Shown here piece after piece: positions 1-8,646 of a stretch of 64,000 nt of DNA. The stretch's first letter is position 1. The number at the start of each line of letters is the position of its first letter. The position numbers were made by a program, and so were the translations under genes. The DNA is from Pseudomonas putida (GTDB taxonomy: Bacteria > Pseudomonadota > Gammaproteobacteria > Pseudomonadales > Pseudomonadaceae): NCBI GenBank assembly GCA_041071465.1, contig CP163498.1:1826001-1890000 (forward strand), given 5' to 3'. Below the pieces are notes generated by a model. The model was not told the origin of the DNA, did not search any database, and worked only from the letters and a program-made list of their open reading frames with translations.

Positions 1-471
<471 letters not shown>

Positions 472-472
472 G

Positions 473-1171
473 TTGGCTGCCAAGAAAAAACCTGCCCCAA
501 AGCGCGGCGCCAGCCGTCAGACGGCGCCGGCCAAACAGCCGATCCCCGGCTGGGTATGGCTGGCAGTCGGCCTGACCGTAGGCGCGTTCATCGTGTTCTT
601 GATGAAGCTCGAACCCGGTGGCGACGACATCAAGCGCGCCAAACCCGAGCAGCAGAAGCCGGAGAAGGTGGCCGAGGCCAGCAAGCCCGCGCAGGCCACC
701 CCGCAGCAGCCGGTGAAGCCGAAGTATGACTTCTACACCCTGCTGCCGGAGTCCGAGGTAATCGTGCCGCCAGAGGCCGTGCCAGAGAAGACGCCTCCGG
801 TCCCGGCACAGCCGGTAACCCCGGTGACCCCGGCCGAAGCGGCGAAGATAGACACCGCTCGTGCACAGGCAGCCTTGCTCGGTCAGACCCCGCCACCGCC
901 ACCACCGGTGATCAAGCCGGCAGCGACCACCCAGTACTTCCTGCAGGCGGGCTCGTTCCGCAAGCAGGCCGATGCCGACAAGGTGCGCGCACAGATCATT
1001 CTGCTGGGCCAGGCGGTAAAGGTGGAGTCAGGTACGGTCAAGGACGAAACCTGGTACCGCGTGCTGGTCGGGCCGTTCAGCAACCGTGAGCAGTTGACCG
1101 GCGCACAGAAGCAGCTGGCCGGGGCTGGGTTCAGCAACCTGTTGCTGCAACAGCGCCAGACCCGCCAGTAA
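473..1171 (+). CDS. SPOR domain-containing inner-membrane protein
   Basis: A 232-residue bitopic protein. After a basic N-terminus (AAKKKPAPKRG) there is one membrane segment (about residues 24-42, WVWLAVGLTVGAFIVFL). A long Pro/Glu/Lys-rich periplasmic linker follows (about 45-150), then a C-terminal SPOR domain (about 152-228) containing YFLQAGSF and YRVLVGPFSNREQ. SPOR domains bind denuded septal peptidoglycan, so a role at the division septum, as for FtsN/DedD-like proteins, is likely; the exact partner is unknown. The chosen start is the TTG one base after the argS stop, with GGAG upstream inside the argS end; no ATG or GTG gives a better-placed start. It is probably transcribed with argS. 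Confidence 0.88.
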   Translation: MAAKKKPAPKRGASRQTAPAKQPIPGWVWLAVGLTVGAFIVFLMKLEPGGDDIKRAKPEQQKPEKVAEASKPAQATPQQPVKPKYDFYTLLPESEVIVPPEAVPEKTPPVPAQPVTPVTPAEAAKIDTARAQAALLGQTPPPPPPVIKPAATTQYFLQAGSFRKQADADKVRAQIILLGQAVKVESGTVKDETWYRVLVGPFSNREQLTGAQKQLAGAGFSNLLLQQRQTRQ

Positions 1172-1180
1172 GCCTTGGTT

Positions 1181-1201
1181 GGGGGCTGCGTTGCAGCCCC
1201 C
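1181..1201. terminator. Hairpin between convergent SPOR and TM2 genes
   Basis: Perfect 9-bp stem GGGGGCTGC / GCAGCCCCC with a GTT loop, 9 bases after the SPOR gene stop and just past the end of the convergent TM2 gene. There is no strong T-run on either side, so termination is inferred from position and stem strength. Confidence 0.55.
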
Positions 1202-1208
1202 GCCTACC

Positions 1209-1628
1209 TCATCCCCGCCCCGCATTCCGCTCGGAAACCTGGCTGTTCAGCGTCCAGAAGTCATACAGCACCCCCACCAGGAACAACCCGCCGGTAAAGA
1301 AGTAGATGATCGCGGTGATCCATTTACCCTGATACAGGCGATGCAGGCCGAACACCCCCAGGAAGGTCAGCAGAACCCAGGCGATGTTGTAGTCGATACG
1401 CCCCGACTGGAACCTCAGGTCAGCCTCACGGTCCATGGACGGGATCAGAAACAGGTCGATCAGCCAACCGATTCCCAGCAGGCCGAAGGTGAAGAACCAA
1501 AGGGTCCCCGTAATCGGCTTGCCATAGTAGAAACGATGGGACCCGGTGAAGCCGAAAATCCACAGCAAGTAGCCAATGGTTTTGCTGTGGGTGTCGTGAA
1601 AGGGCGCCCCCTGTTGATAACTGTTCAT
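1209..1628 (-). CDS. TM2 domain-containing membrane protein
   Basis: A 139-residue protein with four hydrophobic segments arranged as two similar halves. The N-terminal half has the TM2-domain pattern of a hydrophobic helix, then GSHRFYYGK, then a second helix followed by WLIDLFLIPSM. The C-terminal half repeats it (GLHRLYQGKW ... LYDFWTLN). The tandem arrangement suggests duplication of the TM2 unit. The function of bacterial TM2 proteins is not established. The ATG at 1628 opens the hydrophilic lead MNSYQQGAPFHDTHSK. The gene converges on the SPOR gene and is divergent from the NlpC/P60 gene, with a 166-bp AT-richer gap upstream that presumably holds both promoters. Confidence 0.8.
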   Translation of the reverse strand: MNSYQQGAPFHDTHSKTIGYLLWIFGFTGSHRFYYGKPITGTLWFFTFGLLGIGWLIDLFLIPSMDREADLRFQSGRIDYNIAWVLLTFLGVFGLHRLYQGKWITAIIYFFTGGLFLVGVLYDFWTLNSQVSERNAGRG

Positions 1629-1794
1629 TCATAGCCCCTTTGGGTTATCCGAAAATTTTCTAAAAAAAAATGTGACTTTCTCGTCGCAGGCCGACGTACG
1701 GCACCTGGGCAATCGACCAACGGATCAAAGATTGATCAAAAAGCTGTTATAAAGTTGCGCGCCCAACACATAACTATTCATAAGAGCTTCATCT

Positions 1795-2421
1795 ATGCCG
1801 CCTTTGATCAAGACATGGCTGACCCTCTGCCTATTATTGCCCCTGGCCGCCCACGCCACCAATCGTGAGCAACGTCTTCCCAATGGTTTCACCGGCTACA
1901 CCACCAACGCCTCGGTGAAACACGCACCGGTCAAGCAAACCACACTGCGCGCTCGCCCAAGCAATGCCGCCAGCAGCCGCGGCGTGCAGGTTGCCGCCAT
2001 GTCGCCGAAGCAAAGCAGCGATGTGCTCAGCCGTGCGGTGAATGTGCTCGGTGCCCCCTATGTTTGGGGCGGCAGCAGCCCGAAAAAAGGCTTCGACTGC
2101 AGCGGGCTGGTCAAGTACGCCTTCAATGACGTCGCCGATGTCGACCTGCCGCGCACCTCCAATGCCATGGCCCAGGGCCACGGCGTGAAGGTGGCCAAAG
2201 GTGACCTGAAGCCTGGCGACCTGATTTTCTTCAACATCAAGAGCCGCCGGGTGAACCATGTTGCCATTTACCTGGGCAACGACCGCTTCATCCACGCCCC
2301 ACGGCGCGGCAAGCGGGTGAGCATCGACACCCTGAGCAAGCCGTACTGGCAGAAGCATTACGTCGTGGCCAAGCGAGTACTGCCGAAGGAACAGCAGCAG
2401 CTGAGCCTGGCCAAGCGTTAA
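1795..2421 (+). CDS. C40 family (NlpC/P60) peptidoglycan endopeptidase
   Basis: A 208-residue secreted cell-wall hydrolase. A Sec signal peptide (about 1-21, KTWLTLCLLLPLAAHA) is followed by a low-complexity linker and an NlpC/P60 domain (about 78-200). Catalytic features are visible: FDCSGLVKYAF holds the nucleophile Cys, VNHVAIYLG the catalytic His, and the third polar residue is the His in RFIHAPRRG. YVWGGSSPKKG is the usual lead into the Cys motif. These enzymes cleave D-gamma-Glu-diaminopimelate bonds in peptidoglycan stems. The gene appears monocistronic and is followed by a REPIN. Which paralogue (MepS/Spr-like or other) it is cannot be decided from sequence alone. Confidence 0.87.
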   Translation: MPPLIKTWLTLCLLLPLAAHATNREQRLPNGFTGYTTNASVKHAPVKQTTLRARPSNAASSRGVQVAAMSPKQSSDVLSRAVNVLGAPYVWGGSSPKKGFDCSGLVKYAFNDVADVDLPRTSNAMAQGHGVKVAKGDLKPGDLIFFNIKSRRVNHVAIYLGNDRFIHAPRRGKRVSIDTLSKPYWQKHYVVAKRVLPKEQQQLSLAKR

Positions 2422-2422
2422 G

Positions 2423-2524
2423 CAGGCCAGCCTCTTCGCGGGCCAGCCCGCTCCCACAGCGATGACACAGCCCTCAAAATCTGTGCTGACCCTGTGGGAG
2501 TGGGCTTGCCCGCGAAAGGGCCGG
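2423..2524. repeat. REPIN, family 1 (inverted pair of REP units)
   Basis: Two head-to-head REP units: one at about 2431-2459 (CTTCGCGGG ... CCCGCTCCCACAG) and its inverted partner at about 2491-2524 (CTGTGGGAG ... GCCCGCGAAAGGGCCGG). The CTTCGCGGG core with the CCCGCTCCCACAG tail is the abundant P. putida REP type. The pair sits between two convergent genes and could fold into a long hairpin in RNA. Confidence 0.85.
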
Positions 2525-2532
2525 TGTAAACA

Positions 2533-3531
2533 CTACAGGTCGTTGATCAGCCCCTTCTCCTTCAACCCCCGCATCGCCCCCTCCATCGTCCGCATCCCCT
2601 CCACCCCTCCCGCCTGCATCACCGAACACAACTGCGCCATCCGCCCCTCCCGAACCAGATTGCGCACCGCCGGCGTCGCCACCAGCACTTCCCGAGCCGC
2701 CACCCGTCCACCGCCCACACGCCTGACCAGCACCTGCGCGACCACCAGGCGCAGCGACTCGGCCAACATCGCCCGCACCAACGGCTTTTCCTCGGCAGCG
2801 AATACCTCCACCAACCTGTCGATACTGCTGGCCGCCGAACGTGCATGCACGGTTGCCAGCACCAGATGCCCGGTTTCGGCCGCGCGCAGGGCCAGGCGAA
2901 TGGTTTCCAGGTCACGCAACTCGCCGATCATGATCACATCCGGGTCCTGGCGCAGCGCACTGCGTAGCCCCTGAGCAAAGCTGTGGCTATGACACCCCAC
3001 CTCACGCTGATTGACCAGGCTGCGCTGGCTGCCGTGGATAACTTCGACAGGGTCCTCCAGGGTAATGATGTGCAGCGCCCGCTCGCGATTCAGTTGATCA
3101 ACCAGCGTCGCCAGGGTGCTGGACTTGCCACTGCCGGTCGGCCCGCCCACCAGGATCAAGCCATCACGGCATTGGGCAACAGCTTGAAACACATCTGCCA
3201 GATCAAGCTCATCCAGCGTGGCAATTCGCCCCTGAATCAACCGAAAAGTGACAGCTGGGCCATTCAATTGGCGAAACAGGTTCAGCCGAAAACGCCCAAG
3301 GGCAGGTAACTCCAGCGCCAGATCCAGTTCATCGCCATGGGCCCACTGTCGTCGCTGGTGGTCATCCAGCACGGCAGCCATGCCATCGATCAAGGCATCC
3401 GCCCCCAAGGTCGGCAAATCCATCCCCTGCAACTCGCCATCCAAACGCAGCATCGGTATCTGGCCCGCCGCCAGGTGCAGGTCCGAAGCCCCCGCATCCA
3501 CGGCCCGGGCCAACAGGTCAGTCACGTCCAT
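2533..3531 (-). CDS. pilT: PilT-type twitching motility/pilus retraction ATPase
   Basis: A 332-residue secretion-type hexameric ATPase that depolymerises type IV pili. The N-terminal PAS-like region contains DLLARAVDAGASDLHLAAG, the classic PilT start. It is followed by Walker A GGPTGSGKSS, the Asp box HIITLEDPVEVIH, Walker B region DPDVIMIGELRDLETIRLAL, and the His box GHLVLATVHARSAASSIDR. Start: ATG at 3531 with GGGGAG 7 bases upstream; an in-frame TTG 12 bases earlier is less likely. Length is close to the usual ~344. The C-terminus lacks the longer tail of P. aeruginosa PilT, and no pilU follows, unlike the pilT-pilU arrangement I recall for P. aeruginosa. It is divergent from yggS with only 65 bp between them. 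Confidence 0.9.
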   Translation of the reverse strand: MDVTDLLARAVDAGASDLHLAAGQIPMLRLDGELQGMDLPTLGADALIDGMAAVLDDHQRRQWAHGDELDLALELPALGRFRLNLFRQLNGPAVTFRLIQGRIATLDELDLADVFQAVAQCRDGLILVGGPTGSGKSSTLATLVDQLNRERALHIITLEDPVEVIHGSQRSLVNQREVGCHSHSFAQGLRSALRQDPDVIMIGELRDLETIRLALRAAETGHLVLATVHARSAASSIDRLVEVFAAEEKPLVRAMLAESLRLVVAQVLVRRVGGGRVAAREVLVATPAVRNLVREGRMAQLCSVMQAGGVEGMRTMEGAMRGLKEKGLINDL

Positions 3532-3596
3532 GAGACTCCCCAAAGGCCTTCAAGTAGGTAGAATGCCGCAAACCCTTCAGTTGCCGGCATCCGTCC

Positions 3597-4283
3597 ATGT
3601 CCACCCTAGCAGACAACCTTTCCGCGATTTCCGCCCGTATCGCCAGCGCCGCCCAGGCAGCCGGGCGCGATCCGGCCAGCGTTCAGTTGCTGGCCGTGAG
3701 CAAGACCAAGCCGGCCAGCGCCATCCGCGAGATCCACACCGCAGGCGTGCGCGATTTCGGGGAGAACTACCTACAGGAAGCGCTGACAAAGCAGCAGGAA
3801 CTCAGCGACTTGCCCTTGATCTGGCACTTCATCGGCCCCATTCAGTCGAACAAGACCAAGGCCATCGCCGAGCATTTCGACTGGGTACATTCCGTGGACC
3901 GCCTGAAAATTGCCCAACGCCTGTCCGAGCAGCGCCCTGCCGGTCTGGCGCCGCTGAACCTCTGCCTGCAAGTGAACGTGAGTGGCGAAGACAGCAAGTC
4001 TGGCTGCGCCCCCGCAGACCTGCCGGCCTTGGCCAAGGCCGTGGCCGGGCTGCCCAACCTGCGCTTGCGCGGGCTGATGGCAATCCCCGAGCCCACCGAC
4101 GACCGCGCCGCCCAGGAGGCTGCCTTCGCCCATTTGCGCCAGTTGCAGGAAAACCTGGGGCTTGATCTGGACACCCTGTCCATGGGCATGAGCCACGATC
4201 TGGAAGCCGCGATCGCACAGGGTGCGACCTGGGTGCGTATCGGCACCGCCCTGTTCGGTGCCCGCGACTACGGCAACACCTGA
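3597..4283 (+). CDS. yggS: YggS family pyridoxal phosphate-binding protein (PLPBP)
   Basis: A 228-residue single-domain fold-type III PLP protein that maintains vitamin B6 and amino/keto-acid homeostasis rather than catalysing a known reaction. The PLP-Lys motif LLAVSKTKP is near residue 36. FGENYLQEA, WHFIGPIQSNK, LQVNVSGEDSKSG, LRGLMAIPEP, LSMGMSHDLEAAI and VRIGTALFGARD all match the family. It is followed 38 bases later by proC and then yggT, the conserved gammaproteobacterial order. A -10-like TAGAAT at 3559-3564 is in the short divergent gap with pilT, though no good -35 is visible. Confidence 0.96.
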   Translation: MSTLADNLSAISARIASAAQAAGRDPASVQLLAVSKTKPASAIREIHTAGVRDFGENYLQEALTKQQELSDLPLIWHFIGPIQSNKTKAIAEHFDWVHSVDRLKIAQRLSEQRPAGLAPLNLCLQVNVSGEDSKSGCAPADLPALAKAVAGLPNLRLRGLMAIPEPTDDRAAQEAAFAHLRQLQENLGLDLDTLSMGMSHDLEAAIAQGATWVRIGTALFGARDYGNT

Positions 4284-4321
4284 TTCCATGCTTCACTCAC
4301 TCTTTTCCACAAGGACCTGAC

Positions 4322-5140
4322 ATGAGCAAGACACGTATTGCCTTTATCGGCGCCGGCAACATGGCCGCCAGCCTGATCGGCGGTCTGCGTGCCCAGGGGC
4401 TGGACGCCTCGCAGATCCGCGCCAGCGACCCGGGCGCCGAGACCCGCGGCCGTATCCAGGCCGAGCACGGCATCGAAACCTTCGAGGACAACGCCCAGGC
4501 CATCGAGGGCGCCGACGTCATCGTGCTGGCGGTCAAACCACAAGTCATGAAGGCCGTGTGCCAGGCCCTGCAACCCAACCTGCGGGATGGCCAACTGATC
4601 GTTTCCATCGCTGCCGGCATCACCTGCGCCAGCCTGCAAAGCTGGGTGGGCGCTCGCCCGGTGGTACGCTGCATGCCCAATACCCCCGCACTGCTGCGCC
4701 AGGGCGTGAGCGGCCTGTACGCCACCGCCGAAGTGTCCGGCGAACAGCGCCAGCAGGCCGAACAACTGCTGTCGGCCGTGGGCACCGCCTTGTGGTTGCA
4801 GCAAGAACAGCAACTGGACGCCGTTACCGCCGTATCCGGCAGCGGCCCGGCCTACTTTTTCCTGCTGATCGAGGCCATGACCGCAGCCGGCGAAAAACTT
4901 GGCCTGCCACGCGAAACCGCTTCCCAGCTAACCTTGCAGACCGCCCTGGGCGCCGCGCGCATGGCGGTTGCCAGCGATGTCGATGCCGCCGAACTGCGCC
5001 GCCGCGTCACCTCGCCCGCCGGCACCACGGAAGCGGCGATCAAATCGTTCCAGGCCAGCGGCTTCGAAGCCATCGTCGAGCAGGCGCTGCAAGCTGCAGC
5101 CACGCGCTCCGCCGAACTGGCCGAACAACTGGGCAAATAA
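4322..5140 (+). CDS. proC: Pyrroline-5-carboxylate reductase
   Basis: A 272-residue enzyme for the last step of proline synthesis, NAD(P)H reduction of 1-pyrroline-5-carboxylate. An N-terminal Rossmann fold (IAFIGAGNMAASLIGGL) is followed by AVKPQVMKAVCQAL, VSIAAGIT, VRCMPNTPALLRQG and the family signature in the C-terminal dimerisation domain (DAVTAVSGSGPAYFFLLIEAM ... RRRVTSPAGTTEAAI; each shown in part). Length is normal. AAGGAC precedes the ATG by 6 bases. It lies in the yggS-proC-yggT operon. Confidence 0.97.
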   Translation: MSKTRIAFIGAGNMAASLIGGLRAQGLDASQIRASDPGAETRGRIQAEHGIETFEDNAQAIEGADVIVLAVKPQVMKAVCQALQPNLRDGQLIVSIAAGITCASLQSWVGARPVVRCMPNTPALLRQGVSGLYATAEVSGEQRQQAEQLLSAVGTALWLQQEQQLDAVTAVSGSGPAYFFLLIEAMTAAGEKLGLPRETASQLTLQTALGAARMAVASDVDAAELRRRVTSPAGTTEAAIKSFQASGFEAIVEQALQAAATRSAELAEQLGK

Positions 5141-5150
5141 GGAGCTTTAG

Positions 5151-5741
5151 ATGAATGCACTGTCCGGCGCCGCGATCTTCGTGGTGCAAACCTTGGTCAG
5201 CCTGTACCTGGTGATCGTCCTGCTGCGCTTCGTGCTGCAACTGGTCAAGGCCAATTTCTACAACCCGCTGTGCCAGTTCGCGGTGCGTGCCACCCAGCCG
5301 CTGCTCAAGCCGATCCGTCGGGTCATTCCCAGTGTCGGTGGGCTGGACACCTCGTCTCTGCTGTTGGCAATCGTGATCCAGGCGCTGCTGATGGGCTTTG
5401 TGCTGATGGTCACCTATGGCACCTTCGGCGACATCCTGCACCTGCTGATGTGGGCGATCATCGGCATCACTTCGCTGTTCCTGAAGATCTTCTGGGTGGC
5501 CATGATCGTCATGGTGATCGTGTCCTGGGTAGCCCCCAACAGCCACAATCCGGCGGCCGAGTTGGCCTACCAGATCAGCGAGCCGGTACTGGCACCGTTC
5601 CGCCGCCTGGTGCCCAACCTGGGCGGCATGGACATCTCGCCGATCTTCGCCTTCCTGGCGATCCAGGTGATCCAGTCGTTCGTAATGCCCCCGCTGGCCG
5701 CCTACGCTGGCATGCCACAAGAACTGTGGCGCATGATCTGA
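5151..5741 (+). CDS. yggT: YggT family membrane protein
   Basis: A 196-residue integral membrane protein made of two tandem YGGT units (about 1-95 and 100-196), each with a hydrophobic helix pair and an amphipathic stretch: NPLCQFAVRATQPLLKPIRRVIP in the first, AYQISEPVLAPFRRLVPNLGG in the second. The family is implicated in osmotic tolerance and possibly K+ handling and cell-division placement; its molecular function is not settled. It starts 10 bases after the proC stop with GGAG in front, and is followed by a strong hairpin ending the yggS-proC-yggT unit. Confidence 0.92.
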   Translation: MNALSGAAIFVVQTLVSLYLVIVLLRFVLQLVKANFYNPLCQFAVRATQPLLKPIRRVIPSVGGLDTSSLLLAIVIQALLMGFVLMVTYGTFGDILHLLMWAIIGITSLFLKIFWVAMIVMVIVSWVAPNSHNPAAELAYQISEPVLAPFRRLVPNLGGMDISPIFAFLAIQVIQSFVMPPLAAYAGMPQELWRMI

Positions 5742-5748
5742 CCCTGCT

Positions 5749-5786
5749 TACCCCTAGCGGCAAGCCTTTGCTTGCCGCTGGGGGTA
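5749..5786 (+). terminator. Strong hairpin after yggT
   Basis: AGCGGCAAGC and GCTTGCCGCT pair around a CTTT loop, and the stem extends outward through TACCCC/GGGGTA with one G-T pair. It sits 8 bases after the yggT stop and before metX. Only a short CTCTTT follows, so it may be a weak intrinsic terminator or a transcript 3'-end stabiliser. Confidence 0.7.
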
Positions 5787-5829
5787 GCGCTCTTTAGACT
5801 TACGCCTCCGTCAAGCGTGAGCAGGGTCG

Positions 5830-6969
5830 ATGTCCACTGTCTTTCCCGTAGATTCCGTCGGTCTGGTAGTACCGCAAACCGCCCGGTTCGATGAACCGCT
5901 GGCCCTGGCCTGTGGCCGCTCCCTGGCCAGTTACGAACTGGTCTACGAGACCTATGGCACCCTGAACGCCAGCGCGAGCAACGCCGTGCTGATCTGCCAT
6001 GCCCTTTCCGGCCACCACCATGCCGCTGGCTACCATGCCGCCACCGACCGCAAGCCGGGCTGGTGGGATAGCTGCATCGGCCCCGGCAAGCCAATCGATA
6101 CCAACCGCTTCTTCGTGGTCAGCCTGAACAACCTCGGCGGCTGTAACGGCAGCACCGGCCCCAGCAGTGTCAACCCGGCCACCGGCAAGCCCTATGGCGC
6201 CGATTTCCCGGTACTGACCGTGGAGGACTGGGTGCATAGCCAGGTGCGCCTGGGCGAACGTCTGGGCATCCAGCAATGGGCCGCCGTGGTCGGCGGCAGC
6301 CTGGGCGGCATGCAGGCGCTGCAATGGACCATCAGCTACCCCGAGCGCGTGCGCCATTGCGTCGACATTGCCTCGGCGCCCAAACTGTCGGCACAGAACA
6401 TCGCCTTCAACGAGGTGGCCCGTCAGGCCATTCTCACCGACCCCGAGTTCCACGGCGGTTCGTTCCAGGACCAGGGCGTAATCCCCAAGCGCGGCCTGAT
6501 GCTGGCACGCATGGTCGGCCACATTACCTACCTGTCCGACGACTCGATGGGTGAAAAATTCGGCCGTGAGCTGAAAAGCGACAAGCTCAACTACGACTTC
6601 CACAGCGTCGAGTTCCAGGTCGAAAGCTACCTGCGCTATCAGGGCGAGGAGTTTTCCGGCCGTTTCGACGCCAATACCTACCTGCTGATGACCAAGGCGC
6701 TGGACTATTTCGACCCAGCCGCCGCCCAGGGTGGTGACCTGGCTGCCACCCTGGCCCATGTCACGGCGGACTACTGCATCATGTCGTTCACCACCGACTG
6801 GCGCTTCTCGCCGGCCCGTTCACGCGAGATCGTCGACGCCCTGATGGCCGCGCGTAAAAACGTCTGCTACCTGGAGATCGACTCGCCTTATGGGCACGAT
6901 GCCTTCCTGATCCCCACACCTCGCTACATGCAGGGTTTCTCGAACTACATGAACCGCATTGCCATCTGA
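5830..6969 (+). CDS. metX: Homoserine O-acyltransferase (MetX)
   Basis: A 379-residue alpha/beta-hydrolase-fold enzyme that acylates homoserine in methionine biosynthesis. Visible motifs: [24 protein letters not shown] (oxyanion region), nucleophile elbow [14 protein letters not shown] (Ser in GGSLGG), late Asp in [12 protein letters not shown] and the catalytic His in [11 protein letters not shown]. The family is named for acetyl transfer, but Pseudomonas MetX enzymes have been reported to use succinyl-CoA; sequence inspection alone does not settle the acyl donor. Start ATG 5830 has AGCAGGG upstream. It is followed 7 bases later by metW, the usual metX-metW pair. Confidence 0.95.
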   Translation: MSTVFPVDSVGLVVPQTARFDEPLALACGRSLASYELVYETYGTLNASASNAVLICHALSGHHHAAGYHAATDRKPGWWDSCIGPGKPIDTNRFFVVSLNNLGGCNGSTGPSSVNPATGKPYGADFPVLTVEDWVHSQVRLGERLGIQQWAAVVGGSLGGMQALQWTISYPERVRHCVDIASAPKLSAQNIAFNEVARQAILTDPEFHGGSFQDQGVIPKRGLMLARMVGHITYLSDDSMGEKFGRELKSDKLNYDFHSVEFQVESYLRYQGEEFSGRFDANTYLLMTKALDYFDPAAAQGGDLAATLAHVTADYCIMSFTTDWRFSPARSREIVDALMAARKNVCYLEIDSPYGHDAFLIPTPRYMQGFSNYMNRIAI

Positions 6970-6976
6970 GGACAGC

Positions 6977-7597
6977 ATGAGAGCCGATCTGGAAATCATC
7001 CACGACTGGATCCCCGCCGGCAGCCGGGTACTCGACCTGGGCTGCGGCAGTGGCGAACTGCTGGCCTCGCTGCGTGACCGCAAGCAGGTCACCGGCTATG
7101 GCCTGGAGATCGACGCCGACAACATCGCCGCCTGCGTGGCCAAGGGCGTCAACGTCATCGAGCAGGACCTGGACAAAGGCCTGGGCAACTTCGCCAGCAA
7201 CAGCTTCGACGTGGTGATCATGACCCAGGCCCTGCAGGCCGTGGAGTACCCTGACCGCATCCTCGACGAGATGCTGCGCGTGGGCCGCCAGTGCATCATC
7301 ACCTTCCCCAACTTCGGCCACTGGCGCTGCCGCTGGTACCTGGCGACCAAAGGCCGCATGCCGGTCTCGGACTTCATGCCGTACACCTGGTACAACACAC
7401 CGAACATCCACTTCTGCACCTTCGCCGACTTCGAAGAACTGGTGCACGAACGACGGGCCAAGGTGCTCGACCGCCTGGCGGTCGACCACCTGCACCGCAA
7501 CGGGTGGGGTGGCCGGCTATGGCCTAATCTACTAGGTGAGATCGGCATCTACCGCGTCAGCAGCCCGAGCCTGCAAGAGCACCAGCTCGCGGTCTGA
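6977..7597 (+). CDS. metW: Methionine biosynthesis protein MetW
   Basis: A 206-residue class I SAM-dependent methyltransferase-like protein. Motif I VLDLGCGSGELLASL, then DVVIMTQALQAVEYPD, TFPNFGHWRCR and MPYTWYNTPNIHFCTFADF are typical of MetW, which partners MetX; direct interaction enhancing MetX activity has been reported in some bacteria. Start chosen at ATG 6977 because TGAGGA precedes it and the alternative TTG at 6959 would overlap metX without a ribosome-binding site. First of the tightly packed metW / DUF4426 / rdgB / hemW series. Confidence 0.94.
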   Translation: MRADLEIIHDWIPAGSRVLDLGCGSGELLASLRDRKQVTGYGLEIDADNIAACVAKGVNVIEQDLDKGLGNFASNSFDVVIMTQALQAVEYPDRILDEMLRVGRQCIITFPNFGHWRCRWYLATKGRMPVSDFMPYTWYNTPNIHFCTFADFEELVHERRAKVLDRLAVDHLHRNGWGGRLWPNLLGEIGIYRVSSPSLQEHQLAV

Positions 7598-7619
7598 CGC
7601 CCACCGGAGGAATCGCCCC

Positions 7620-8054
7620 ATGCGTCGCCTAGCCCTGTTCCTGATCAGCCTGTGCCTGGCCCTGCCGGTACTGGCTGCCGATGCCGCCCGCCCCGAGCGC
7701 AAGGAAGTGTTTGGCGACGTGACGGTGCACTACAGCGCATTCACGTCGAGCATGCTTACACCCGAAGTGGCCGCAGCGACTGGTCTTGTACGCAGCAAGA
7801 ACCAGGGCGTGCTCAACATTGCCGTGCTCAAGGCCAACAAGTCCACCCCGGCGTTGGTCAGCGGCACGGTCAAAGACCTGACGGGGCGCAGCAGCCCGCT
7901 GTCGTTCAAGCAAATTACCGAACAAGGCGCGGTGTACTACATCGCCCAATTCAAGATCGACCAACCAGAAACCGTCACCTTCGACCTGAACATCGAAACC
8001 GGCGGGATCAGCAACTCCCTCAGCTTCAACCAGGACGTGTTCCCAGGCGAATGA
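7620..8054 (+). CDS. DUF4426 domain-containing periplasmic protein
   Basis: A 144-residue protein with a clear Sec signal peptide ([21 protein letters not shown], cleavage after about residue 21). The remainder is a small beta-rich domain matching DUF4426 ([14 protein letters not shown] ... LNIAVLK ... [10 protein letters not shown]). Function unknown. The ATG at 7620 has an excellent GGAGGA site. The stop overlaps the rdgB start (ATGA), so translation is probably coupled. Recurrent linkage of DUF4426 with metXW and rdgB is the only functional hint. Confidence 0.88.
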   Translation: MRRLALFLISLCLALPVLAADAARPERKEVFGDVTVHYSAFTSSMLTPEVAAATGLVRSKNQGVLNIAVLKANKSTPALVSGTVKDLTGRSSPLSFKQITEQGAVYYIAQFKIDQPETVTFDLNIETGGISNSLSFNQDVFPGE

Positions 8055-8646
8055 TGAATTTCCAGCAACTCGTATTGGCCAGCCACAACGCCGGCAAACT
8101 CAAGGAACTCCAGGCCATGCTCGGCCAGTCCGTGCAACTGCGCTCGATTGGCGAGTTCAGCCAGGTCGAGCCAGAAGAGACCGGCCTGTCGTTCGTCGAA
8201 AACGCCATCCTCAAAGCGCGCAATGCCGCCGTATTTCCGGCCTGCCAGCCCTGGCCGACGACTCTGGCCTGGCAGTGGACTTCCTCGGCGGCGCGCCGGG
8301 CATCTACTCGGCACGCTACGCCGATGGCAAGGGTGACGCGGCGAACAACGCCAAGCTGCTCGAAGCGTTGAAAGACGTGCCTGAAGCCGAGCGCGGCGCG
8401 CAGTTCGTCTGCGTACTGGCGTTGGTACGCCACGCCGACGACCCGTTGCCAATCCTCTGCGAAGGACTGTGGCACGGCAGCATCCTTTTTGAAGCCAGCG
8501 GCGAGCACGGCTTTGGCTACGACCCATTGTTCTGGGTACCGGAGCGAAGCTGCTCCAGCGCCGACCTGGCTCCGGCAGACAAGAACCAGCTCAGCCACCG
8601 CGCCCGTGCCATGGCCCTGCTGCGCCAACGTCTGGGCCTGGCATGA
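8051..8646 (+). CDS. rdgB: RdgB/HAM1 non-canonical purine NTP pyrophosphatase (frame broken by 1-nt deletion)
   Basis: This enzyme hydrolyses dITP, XTP and ITP to monophosphates and so cleans the nucleotide pool. The N-terminal part reads [14 protein letters not shown] (substrate Lys motif) to [15 protein letters not shown] in one frame. From about 8231 the homology ([26 protein letters not shown], split here only for description) continues in the next frame to [13 protein letters not shown] and [11 protein letters not shown]. One C appears to be missing at about 8228-8231, where GCCGCCG stands for expected GCCGCCCG. If corrected, the product is 198 residues, the family length. The start ATG at 8051 overlaps the upstream stop, and the rdgB stop overlaps the hemW ATG, so the operon layout is intact. 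I favour a sequencing error over a true pseudogene. Confidence 0.85.

Noticed and set aside
1732..1753. TTGATC ... TATAAA as a promoter for the NlpC/P60 gene
   Set aside because: Spacing is only 10 bp, and no -35 at 16-18 bp from TATAAA was found.
5787..5829. SAM riboswitch upstream of metX
   Set aside because: Only about 43 bp lie between the yggT hairpin and the metX start; too short and without the conserved core.
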